Below the pieces are notes generated by a model, which was not told the DNA's origin, ran no database searches, and was given only the letters and a program-made list of their open reading frames with translations. DNA of 5,234 bases from Alphaproteobacteria bacterium (lineage in GTDB: Bacteria > Pseudomonadota > Alphaproteobacteria > Rhodobacterales > Rhodobacteraceae): assembly GCA_030428025.1 (NCBI GenBank), contig JAUIBJ010000302.1, positions 1 through 5,234 on the forward strand, read 5' to 3'. This document shows positions 1 through 5,234 of this stretch, piece after piece (the first letter of the stretch is position 1; every line of letters starts with the position of its first letter). The translations under genes were made by a program, and so were the position numbers.

Positions 1-1
1 C

Positions 2-1297
2 ACCTGCCCCAATTGCGGCTACGACAAGGCCCGCGGCGACCAGTGCGAGAACTGCACAAAGCAGCTTGACCCGACCGACCTGATCGACCCCCGCAGCGCG
101 ATTTCCGGCTCGACCGACCTGGAGGTGCGCGAGACCAAGCATCTCTACCTGCGCCAGAGCCTGATGCGCGACCGGCTCAATGCCTGGATCGACAGCAAGA
201 CCGACTGGCCGATCCTGACCACCTCGATCGCGAAGAAATGGCTCAACGACGGCGACGGTCTGCAGGATCGCGGCATCACCCGCGATCTGGACTGGGGCAT
301 TCCCGTCAAGCGCGGCGACAAGGACTGGCCGGGCATGGAGGGCAAGGTCTTCTATGTCTGGTTCGACGCGCCCATCGAATACATCGCCTGCGCGGGCGAA
401 TGGGCCGAGGCGGGCGGGCGGCCGGAGGCCGACTGGGAACGCTGGTGGCGCACCGACAAGGGCGCCGACGATGTGCGCTACACCCAGTTCATGGGCAAGG
501 ACAACGTCCCCTTCCACACGCTTTCCTTCCCGGCCACCATCCTCGGCTCGGGCGAGCCGTGGAAGCTGGTCGACTACATCAAGTCCTTCAACTACCTCAA
601 CTATGACGGCGGTCAATTCTCCACCTCCCAGGGCCGCGGCGTCTTCATGGACCAGGCGCTCGACATCCTGCCGGCGGATTACTGGCGCTGGTGGCTGCTC
701 AGCCATGCCCCCGAAAGTTCGGATGCGGAGTTCACCTGGGAGAATTTCCAGGCCTCGGTGAACAAGGATCTCGCCGATGTTCTGGGCAACTTCGTCTCCC
801 GCGTCACCAAGTTCTGTCGGTCGAAATTCGGCGAGGAGGTGCCAACGGGCGGCGAATTGGGCGACCGCGAAAACGTGCTGATAGAGGAGTTGGCCGCGAA
901 GACCCGTGCCTATGAGGCGCATATGGAGGCGATCGAGGTGCGCAAGGCCGCCACCGCGCTGCGCGCGATCTGGGTGGCGGGCAACGAGTATTTGCAAGAG
1001 GCCGCCCCCTGGGCCACCTTCAAGGAGGCGCCGGAGACGGCGGCAATGCAGATCCGCCTGGCCCTCAACCTCATCCGCGTCTACGCGGTGCTTTCGGCGC
1101 CCTTCATCCCCGATGCCGCGGCGCGGATGCTGTCGGCGATGAACACGCTCGACACCGGGTGGCCCGACGACCTTTCGGCGGCGCTTGCCGTCCTGCCCGA
1201 AGGCCACGCCTTTGCCGTGCCGGAGGTGCTCTTCGCCAAGATCACCGACGATAAGCGGGAAGACTGGGCCGCCCGCTTCTCCGGCACCCGCACCTGA
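2..1297 (+). CDS. metG: Methionyl-tRNA synthetase, 3' part (N-terminus outside the window)
   Basis: This cytoplasmic class I enzyme charges tRNA-Met with methionine, using ATP. The frame is open from base 2, so the GTG at 125 is internal and not the start. The first visible residues hold a zinc knuckle, C2-x2-C5-x9-C15-x2-C18, with the same spacing as the E. coli MetG knuckle. Next come the catalytic-core segments YVWFDAP and FMGKDNVPFH. The KMSKS-equivalent loop (bases 614-628) reads Q-F-S-T-S, so both usual lysines are absent. The helical anticodon-binding domain keeps N-F-V-S-R and the A-P-W segment, matching E. coli N391, R395 and W461. The protein ends just after this domain, so the C-terminal tRNA-binding/dimerisation domain of longer MetG forms is absent. 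The HIGH motif and the first part of the Rossmann fold lie upstream of the window. The family is near certain. Regulation cannot be seen because the 5' end is missing. Confidence 0.97.
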   Translation, partial: TCPNCGYDKARGDQCENCTKQLDPTDLIDPRSAISGSTDLEVRETKHLYLRQSLMRDRLNAWIDSKTDWPILTTSIAKKWLNDGDGLQDRGITRDLDWGIPVKRGDKDWPGMEGKVFYVWFDAPIEYIACAGEWAEAGGRPEADWERWWRTDKGADDVRYTQFMGKDNVPFHTLSFPATILGSGEPWKLVDYIKSFNYLNYDGGQFSTSQGRGVFMDQALDILPADYWRWWLLSHAPESSDAEFTWENFQASVNKDLADVLGNFVSRVTKFCRSKFGEEVPTGGELGDRENVLIEELAAKTRAYEAHMEAIEVRKAATALRAIWVAGNEYLQEAAPWATFKEAPETAAMQIRLALNLIRVYAVLSAPFIPDAAARMLSAMNTLDTGWPDDLSAALAVLPEGHAFAVPEVLFAKITDDKREDWAARFSGTRT

Positions 1298-1488
1298 GAC
1301 GGCGCCGCGCGCCGCCCCGGCGGGCACAGATTGGCACGTATGGAAGGAAAGGCACTCGGGCCGTGATTGCCATTGCAACCGGCTCGCCAGTGGTCTGTGC
1401 TCATTGTGGAAAGTCAGACAATGCGGCGGACCGAGGCCAGTTCAAAGCGTCCGCCCTGTACCTGAGGCCCAAGACAAGTGCGGGGCGC

Positions 1489-1510
1489 GCGCAACGCTCG
1501 TATGTTGCGC
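1489..1510. repeat. 7-bp perfect inverted repeat between metG and the membrane-protein gene
   Basis: GCGCAAC (1489-1495) and GTTGCGC (1504-1510) flank an 8-base loop, so either strand could form a hairpin. It lies in the 267-base gap where metG and the minus-strand membrane-protein gene converge, 54 bases past the latter's stop. No T-run follows on either strand, so it is not a standard intrinsic terminator. It may stabilise an mRNA 3' end or be chance. I see no gene in the rest of the gap (1298-1564). Confidence 0.35.
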
Positions 1511-1564
1511 CACATTCTCCCAAACGATGTGACGCAGGTTGACGTCCGGGCCAAGCCGGCACCG

Positions 1565-2749
1565 TCACGGCAGCAGACCGACCCCAAAAAGCTTCCGAGC
1601 CGCGATATCGGCGAGCACCGGAACGAAGCCCGGGACGGGCAGCCCGCCGTAGTGGTACACGCCGAGACTTCCTGCCAGTACCAGCACCGGCAGGAAAAGC
1701 GCGGGCGGAACCGGCCGGCGAAGCCAGCCGGCTTCGGTTTGTATGGCCAGGATCATCGTGATGAAGGCCACACTGAACATCAACATCGACATCCAACGGC
1801 CCCAGTCCACCGCGAAGACGTAAAGCGGCAGGAACCCCGCGAACACCACCGCCCCGCTCGCCAGCCAGATCGCTGACCGAGGCGCATGGCGAAAAGCGAT
1901 GAAAACCGGCGCCAGCAAGGCGGCAAAGGCCAGAACCGCGCCGGATTGACTGTAGCGTGTCAGGAGGTTGTGAAATGACGCGCGCGCCGCGCCCGGCGGG
2001 TCGTCCATCCAGTCGATCGCTCCGGCGCAGATCTCCGGCGGCAATCCGCGGACCGTCAGCGCCGCGCACATCGCCGTGGTATCCGGCACGGTCCGGACCA
2101 TGATGGCGAAAGCGAATCCGACCGCCGCGACTGCCAGTATCGACGCGTTCAGCGCCAGCCGCCGCCACGCCTCGCCCTGTTTGGGAAACCGGGCCATCAC
2201 CGCCACGCACAGCGCCGGCGCGAAGAAGGCGTTACCCTCGTGCCCGGCCACCGCCACTGCGAACAGACCCGGCACCAGCCACGCCGCTCCCGTACCGCGC
2301 GGCAAAAGCAGCGGGAGGAAGGCGAGAAAGCCAAGAAGCTCCTTGCGGAACGCTCCGACCGTGTCGATCACCCAGAACGTCACCAGCAAGGGCGAGACCA
2401 GGATCAGCAACAGCCGGTCCGGCAGCCGCGCCAACAGTGCTGCGTAGAAGATCGAGCAGACGACGCTCACGATCAGCACGGCCTGAACCGTCCCCACGAG
2501 TTGGAGAAGGCCAATACCTGTCGCATCGGAGACCCGCAGAAACAGATCGCCCAGGATCCCGCGCCGAACGACCCCGCTTTCCAGATTGATCAGCCAATCG
2601 CCCTGCGCGAAAGGCCCCCCTCCGCTGTCGATCAGCCGCTTCAGCCGCCAAAGCAGAACGGCCAATGCGACCGCGAACACGAGGCCGAGGATGGCGATAT
2701 TTCGCGACAGGCCCGAAAAGCGAACGGCGTCCTGTCGGCTGTTCGTCAT
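1565..2749 (-). CDS. Multi-spanning inner-membrane protein of unknown function
   Basis: This is a 394-residue, strongly hydrophobic protein with about nine or ten likely membrane segments, near residues 17-35, 81-105, 111-130, 138-149, 155-187, 200-218, 268-286, 292-311, 318-336 and 347-366. Polar motifs stand out at segment boundaries: D51-W-x2-N55-x3-G59 followed by R62-R63-G64-x2-G67, then R135-K136-E137, H170-E171 and D315-W-G-R-W319. From memory, similar 'RRG', 'RKE', 'HE' and 'DWGRW' patterns recur in uncharacterised membrane proteins linked to surface polysaccharides, which would suggest a lipid-linked sugar transferase or polymerase-like role. That is inference, and no other polysaccharide gene is in view. 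The ATG at 2749 is preferred; a GTG at 2770 would add seven residues. Neither start has a good Shine-Dalgarno sequence. The gene stands alone on its strand, convergent with metG and divergent from the ABM gene. That the region codes is near certain from its length and its consistent membrane pattern. Confidence 0.88.
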   Translation of the reverse strand: MTNSRQDAVRFSGLSRNIAILGLVFAVALAVLLWRLKRLIDSGGGPFAQGDWLINLESGVVRRGILGDLFLRVSDATGIGLLQLVGTVQAVLIVSVVCSIFYAALLARLPDRLLLILVSPLLVTFWVIDTVGAFRKELLGFLAFLPLLLPRGTGAAWLVPGLFAVAVAGHEGNAFFAPALCVAVMARFPKQGEAWRRLALNASILAVAAVGFAFAIMVRTVPDTTAMCAALTVRGLPPEICAGAIDWMDDPPGAARASFHNLLTRYSQSGAVLAFAALLAPVFIAFRHAPRSAIWLASGAVVFAGFLPLYVFAVDWGRWMSMLMFSVAFITMILAIQTEAGWLRRPVPPALFLPVLVLAGSLGVYHYGGLPVPGFVPVLADIAARKLFGVGLLP

Positions 2750-2852
2750 CGCCGACGTGCCCCGTGGCACAGACAGTCAACGCGCTTGGGCACGGTCCGC
2801 CTCACCCGGTGACGGATCTGGCTCACGGCGGCCTGCTCAACCGTCGCCTCCG

Positions 2853-2869
2853 CCAAAGTCTTCCTTTGG
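2853..2869. repeat. Short hairpin-forming inverted repeat
   Basis: CCAAAG (2853-2858) and CTTTGG (2864-2869) form a perfect 6-bp stem around a 5-base loop. It lies about 100 bases upstream of the membrane-protein start, inside the presumed leader or promoter region of that gene. No T-run follows on either strand, so it is not an intrinsic terminator. A regulator site or leader hairpin is possible, and so is chance. Confidence 0.3.
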
Positions 2870-3049
2870 TTGAAATCTGGATACTGAAACAACTTATCCC
2901 CCGGACCCAAAACCAGGTCAGACGCATCATAGGCCGGAAAAACGGAAAATATTCAAGATACTGCATGAGCCCGCCAGGCACTTTCCGGGGCCGGTCTGGC
3001 CCTTTGTGTCCCGAATCCAGGTGATTGCATCGCGAGGCCCCGCACGTCG

Positions 3050-3079
3050 TTCGCCCGCCGGCCCCGGCTGTGCTAGACT
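3050..3079 (+). promoter_or_regulatory. Probable promoter of the ABM-domain gene (extended -10)
   Basis: The hexamer TAGACT (3074-3079) matches the sigma-70 -10 consensus at four of six positions and is preceded by TGC, an extended -10 element. A weak -35, TTCGCC (3050-3055), lies 18 bases upstream. Transcription would start near 3086, giving a leader of about 20 bases that carries the ribosome binding site. The extended -10 would compensate for the poor -35. Confidence 0.5.
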
Positions 3080-3093
3080 GCCCCGTCACCATC

Positions 3094-3098
3094 GGAGG
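3094..3098 (+). promoter_or_regulatory. Ribosome binding site fixing the start of the ABM gene
   Basis: GGAGG ends 8 bases before the ATG at 3107. A second in-frame ATG at 3113 would be 14 bases away, so the first ATG is the better start. Confidence 0.8.
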
Positions 3099-3106
3099 AC
3101 AGCCCC

Positions 3107-3403
3107 ATGATCATGCGCATCTTTCAGGTCACCACTCATCCGGGCAAGGCGGCGGAGTTCGGCGCGTTCTTCCACGACACCGCCATCCCGCTCATGCGCC
3201 GCACCGAGGGGCTGATCGACGTCTACCCGGGCGCCCCGCGCCCCGACAGCCCGAACGAGTTCTGCATGGTGATGATGTGGCGCGACCTCGACGCGCTCAA
3301 GGCCTTCGCCGGCGAGGACTACACGAACGCCCATATTCTGCCGGAGGAGGCCGACCTGGTCGCCGCCCGCACCATAAAGCATTACGACCTCGTTGCGGGC
3401 TGA
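3107..3403 (+). CDS. ABM-fold (antibiotic biosynthesis monooxygenase-like) small protein
   Basis: This 98-residue soluble protein consists almost entirely of one ferredoxin-like ABM domain (about residues 2-95). The pattern fits the fold: strand MRIFQVTTHPG, a helix (KAAEFGAFF), a second strand near GLIDVYPG, the strand EFCMVMMWRD, a helix (LDALKAF), and a last strand near IKHYDLVAG. Members usually form dimeric alpha/beta barrels. Some oxidise aromatic substrates or degrade haem without a cofactor, and many have no known substrate. No residue here identifies a substrate. W58 in the MMWRD strand and H91 near the end are typical of the family. The gene has its own promoter and ribosome binding site, and its stop is 16 bases from the end of the convergent protease gene. 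No biosynthetic cluster surrounds it, so the 'antibiotic' label should not be read as a function. Confidence 0.88.
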   Translation: MIMRIFQVTTHPGKAAEFGAFFHDTAIPLMRRTEGLIDVYPGAPRPDSPNEFCMVMMWRDLDALKAFAGEDYTNAHILPEEADLVAARTIKHYDLVAG

Positions 3404-3405
3404 CC

Positions 3406-3428
3406 GGGGGCCGGGCCACTCAGCCCCC
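3406..3428. terminator. GC hairpin where the ABM and protease genes converge (possible bidirectional terminator)
   Basis: GGGGGC (3406-3411) and GCCCCC (3423-3428) form a perfect 6-bp stem with an 11-base loop. The structure starts two bases past the ABM stop and extends into the last codons of the protease gene. Only two Ts follow it on the + strand and none on the minus strand. It is therefore at best a weak or factor-assisted terminator serving both genes. Confidence 0.3.
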
Positions 3429-4535
3429 TTCGGCCAGTTCCAGGCCCACTTCGCGGATCTCACCCGCGCGCCGGAGCGTCAGGGTCACCTGGTCGCCAGG
3501 CCGGCGCGAATCGAGCGCCGCCAGAAAATCGTCGATCCCGCCGATCTCCTCGCCATCGAGCCCGACAACGATGTCGCCAGCCGCCAGCCGACCGTCGCCG
3601 GTAAACGTCGCCGGCTCCAGCCCCGCCCTTGCCGCAGGCGAGCCCTCTTCGATGCCGAGCACCATCACCCCCTCGATTCCCTCGCGGCGGGCCAGTTCGT
3701 TGACGCGCGGATCGAAGCGGATGCCGATCACCGGCGGGGCGTAATGCCCCTCCTCGATGATCTGCGGCACCACCCGGTTTACGGTGCCCACCGGCACCGC
3801 GAAACCGATCCCGGCGCTGGTGCCGGAGGGGCTGTAGATTGCGGTGTTCACGCCTATGAGCCGTCCGGCGCTGTCAAGAAGCGGGCCGCCGGAATTGCCG
3901 GGATTGATCGCCGCGTCGCTCTGGATGAGGCCGGTGATCGGCCGGCCGCTGCGCGAGGGAAGCTCTCGATCCAGCGCCGAGACGATGCCGCGAGTGAGCG
4001 TCCAGTCCAGCCCGAACGGGTTGCCGATGGCCAGCACCGTCTGGCCCACCTGCAGGTCGGCGCTGCTGCCCACCGCCACCGGGGCCGGCAGGTCGCGCGT
4101 CTCGATGCGGAGCACCGCCAGGTCATGCGAGGGGTCGCGGCCCACCAGCCGGGCGGGAAAGCTGCGCCCGTCGGCGAGCCGTACCGTCGCGGCCGACGCG
4201 CCCTCGATCACATGGTTATTGGTCACCACGTGGCCGCGATTGTCCCACAGAAACCCGGAGCCGGTGCCGCGCGGCTGTTCATAGACGTTGCGCGACCAGG
4301 GGTCGCGCACCCGCTCGGCGGTCGAGATGAAGACGACGCTGTCGCGGGTGGCCTGAAACAGTTCGATCGTGGCCTTTTCCTCGGAGGCCAGTTCGCCGCG
4401 CGCCGCAACCACCCTGGGTTCCGCCTGCGGTTCCAGATAGGCCATGCGCAGGGCCGGCATGATCTGGTAGGTGGCAACAACAACCATCGCGGCCAGCGTG
4501 ATCAGCAAGAGCCGCAGGACGAAACGATAGGTCAT
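3420..4535 (-). CDS. Membrane-anchored trypsin-like serine protease with one PDZ domain (HtrA/DegS-like)
   Basis: This 371-residue S1C-family protease probably acts on misfolded or signalling proteins in the periplasm. Residues 5-24 form a hydrophobic N-terminal anchor preceded by arginine, with no clear signal-peptidase site. The protease domain (about 55-265) has the full catalytic triad: H108 in TNNHV, D138 in HDLAVL and S215 in GNSGGPL. A single PDZ domain follows (about 270-366), including the segment GSPAARAGL and a carboxy part with GDIVVGLDG. One anchor plus one PDZ and a length near 370 resemble E. coli DegS (355 residues) more than DegP or DegQ, which are secreted and have two PDZ domains. 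The DegS comparison concerns layout only. The ATG at 4535 is supported by AGGGAGG nine bases upstream. The gene lies 74 bases behind tRNA-Leu on the same strand and converges with the ABM gene. The family call is near certain; the physiological substrate is unknown. Confidence 0.96.
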   Translation of the reverse strand: MTYRFVLRLLLITLAAMVVVATYQIMPALRMAYLEPQAEPRVVAARGELASEEKATIELFQATRDSVVFISTAERVRDPWSRNVYEQPRGTGSGFLWDNRGHVVTNNHVIEGASAATVRLADGRSFPARLVGRDPSHDLAVLRIETRDLPAPVAVGSSADLQVGQTVLAIGNPFGLDWTLTRGIVSALDRELPSRSGRPITGLIQSDAAINPGNSGGPLLDSAGRLIGVNTAIYSPSGTSAGIGFAVPVGTVNRVVPQIIEEGHYAPPVIGIRFDPRVNELARREGIEGVMVLGIEEGSPAARAGLEPATFTGDGRLAAGDIVVGLDGEEIGGIDDFLAALDSRRPGDQVTLTLRRAGEIREVGLELAEGG

Positions 4536-4544
4536 GGCGCGCGG

Positions 4545-4551
4545 CCTCCCT
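4545..4551 (-). promoter_or_regulatory. Ribosome binding site of the protease gene
   Basis: Read on the minus strand, AGGGAGG ends 9 bases before the ATG at 4535. It is a strong Shine-Dalgarno match and fixes the start that gives the complete N-terminal membrane anchor. Confidence 0.75.
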
Positions 4552-4609
4552 CAAGATGCATACCTGTCTGAAGGTGGCTCTGGGACCGGCCGGTTTCAAG
4601 AAATCCCCT

Positions 4610-4695
4610 TGGTACCCGCGGCCGGACTCGAACCGGCACGGCCTCTCGGCCTGGGGATTTTAAGTCCCCTGTGTCTACCATTCCACCACGCGGGC
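4610..4695 (-). tRNA. tRNA-Leu, anticodon UAA
   Basis: This complete 86-base class II tRNA decodes UUA. The 5' strand GCCCGCG pairs with CGCGGGT in a 7-bp acceptor stem with a G-U closing pair, followed by discriminator A and an encoded CCA (4612-4610). E. coli tRNA-Leu(UAA) has the same end arrangement. The anticodon stem GGGGA/TCCCC encloses the loop CTTAAAA, placing TAA at 4662-4660. A long variable arm (around 4651-4638) built on GGCC pairs is the leucine hallmark. The T arm is GCCGG-TTCGAGT-CCGGC. The UUA codon is rare in GC-rich genomes, so this is probably the only tRNA reading it. It lies between the TPR and protease genes on the same strand. Confidence 0.98.
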
Positions 4696-4706
4696 CCGTG
4701 GCGCGA

Positions 4707-4734
4707 ACAATATCCGCTTCGGTGGCCATGTAAA
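4707..4734 (-). promoter_or_regulatory. Probable promoter of tRNA-Leu
   Basis: On the minus strand, TTTACA (4734-4729) matches the -35 consensus at five of six positions. After a 16-base spacer, TATTGT (4712-4707) matches the -10 at four of six. Eleven bases remain before the tRNA 5' end, so the transcript would begin only a few bases upstream of the mature end. The segment between -10 and start is GC-rich (TCGCGCC), the kind of discriminator linked to stringent control of stable RNA genes. Confidence 0.6.
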
Positions 4735-4748
4735 CGGGGAACGCCCCC

Positions 4749-5234
4749 TCAGATCTCGTCTTCCGTGGCCTCCAGCGCCGGCAGCAGGCGCCGCTCGGAG
4801 AGCCAGGGGTTCAGCTTCAGCGCTGCGCGAAGGGCGAGTGCTGCCTCGCCGTTGCGCTTGAGCGCCGCCAAGGTCAGCGCCTGCCCGGTCATCGCCGCCA
4901 CATGATGGGGCGACAATTCGACGGCGCGCTCCAGATCGGGCAGCGCGACCTCGTACTCCTCGCGCAGGAAATTGACGAAGGCGCGCTGGTTGTAGCCCTC
5001 GGCGTAATCCGGGCAATAGGCCACAAGCGCGTCCGCCGCGGCAAGCGCGCCTTCGAAATCGAACATCTCGCGCCGGGCCATGGCGGTATCCAGCAACTCC
5101 TGCGCGCGAGCGTCCGGCGCATCGGCCCAGATCTCCCACATTCGGTTGGAAATCTGCCGGGCCGTGGACGCGTCGGGCGCGTTCTGCGCCGCCTCGATCA
5201 GCGCTGAGAGGTCGTCGGAGCGGTCGGGCGGCTC
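4749..5234 (-). CDS. Tetratricopeptide-repeat protein, C-terminal part (N-terminus outside the window)
   Basis: The frame is open from the right edge to the TGA at 4751-4749, giving 161 visible residues. The ATG at 5141 is internal: 31 in-frame codons precede it, and the segment ISNRMWEIW across it reads as one continuous helix. Three TPR-like helix pairs follow, at about residues 42-75, 76-109 and 110-144, with alanines and leucines at TPR positions and closing segments CPDYAE, LSPHH and LNPWL. Such repeats form a right-handed scaffold for protein-protein contacts; no enzymatic motif is seen. The tail is acidic, ending EATEDEI. From memory, short TPR proteins of this kind with a C-P-D-Y-A-E-G-Y-N-Q segment are common in Rhodobacterales, but their function is not established. 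I cannot say whether a signal peptide precedes the visible part. The stop lies 53 bases before the tRNA-Leu gene on the same strand. Confidence 0.9.
   Translation of the reverse strand, partial: EPPDRSDDLSALIEAAQNAPDASTARQISNRMWEIWADAPDARAQELLDTAMARREMFDFEGALAAADALVAYCPDYAEGYNQRAFVNFLREEYEVALPDLERAVELSPHHVAAMTGQALTLAALKRNGEAALALRAALKLNPWLSERRLLPALEATEDEI

Larger units (their letters stand above)
2771..3106. other. Divergent intergenic region, locally AT-rich
   Basis: This 336-base gap separates the divergent membrane-protein and ABM genes. Bases of about 2855-2965 are clearly more AT-rich than the surrounding sequence, as expected where promoters lie. A possible minus-strand promoter for the membrane-protein gene has -35 TTGAAT (2951-2956) and -10 TATGAT (2926-2931). 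Its 19-base spacer is long and the implied leader would exceed 150 bases, so it is weak. The right end holds the better-supported promoter and ribosome binding site of the ABM gene. Two inverted repeats, at 2853-2869 and 2934-2988, could be operators or leader structure. I see no convincing gene inside the gap. Confidence 0.5.

Noticed and set aside
1301..1313. GGCGC-CGC-GCGCC hairpin just after the metG stop, as a terminator.
   Set aside because: The stem is only 5 bp in very GC-rich sequence and no T-run follows, so it is easily chance.
1331..1346. TTGGCAC resembling the -24 half of a sigma-54 promoter.
   Set aside because: The matching -12 half (TTGC at the required spacing) is absent, and no + strand gene follows.
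2240..2812. Long + strand open frame opposite the membrane-protein gene.
   Set aside because: Its product is rich in Arg, Gln and Pro and has no recognisable domain. It is the antisense shadow of a clear membrane protein.
3393..4571. Long + strand open frame opposite the protease gene.
   Set aside because: It is a mirror of the protease coding strand in GC-rich DNA. The minus strand has the triad, PDZ domain and ribosome binding site, and the + frame shows no domain.
4585..4594. ACCGGCCGGT palindrome between tRNA-Leu and the protease.
   Set aside because: It is a 10-base palindrome built mostly from GGCC and CCGG, common in GC-rich DNA, with no loop or T-run to make it a terminator.
4594..4600. 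CTTGAAA on the minus strand upstream of the protease, resembling a heat-shock (sigma-32) -35.
   Set aside because: No matching -10 element is found at a suitable distance; a lone hexamer is not evidence.
4736..4747. GGGG/CCCC hairpin after the TPR stop, as a terminator.
   Set aside because: The stem is only 4 bp and lies against the tRNA -35 element, with just three Ts after it.

Overview
The window is a GC-rich chromosomal stretch whose proteins look alphaproteobacterial, most likely from the Rhodobacterales. That assignment rests on GC-ending codon use and on my memory of the MetG and TPR protein types; no phylogeny was run. Most of it is ordinary chromosome. I found no CRISPR array, insertion sequence, phage gene or toxin-antitoxin pair, and no evidence of a new multi-gene system.

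Layout, left to right: (1) the 3' three quarters of metG (methionyl-tRNA synthetase) on the + strand, cut by the left edge just before its zinc knuckle. (2) A gap of about 270 bases with no gene but a clean 7-bp inverted repeat. (3) A minus-strand gene for a 394-residue multi-spanning membrane protein of unknown function, the least understood gene here. (4) A 336-base gap, locally AT-rich, with two inverted repeats and plausible promoter elements at its right end. (5) A small + strand gene for an ABM-fold (antibiotic biosynthesis monooxygenase-like) protein, with a good ribosome binding site and an extended -10 promoter. (6) Convergent with it and only 16 bases away, a minus-strand membrane-anchored trypsin-like protease with one PDZ domain (DegS-like layout). 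(7) Upstream of the protease on the same strand, a complete tRNA-Leu(UAA) gene with encoded CCA and a recognisable promoter. (8) Upstream of that, a minus-strand TPR protein whose N-terminus lies beyond the right edge.

The genes do not form one pathway. metG and the tRNA are translation genes. The protease is probably an envelope quality-control or signalling enzyme. The TPR protein and the membrane protein are uncharacterised, and the ABM protein is an orphan small enzyme or binding protein. The only likely transcriptional link is TPR gene, tRNA-Leu and protease, which lie in that order on the minus strand with no convincing terminator between tRNA and protease. The points most worth checking are the lysine-less KMSKS equivalent in MetG, the orphan membrane protein, and the DegS-like protease directly behind a tRNA gene.
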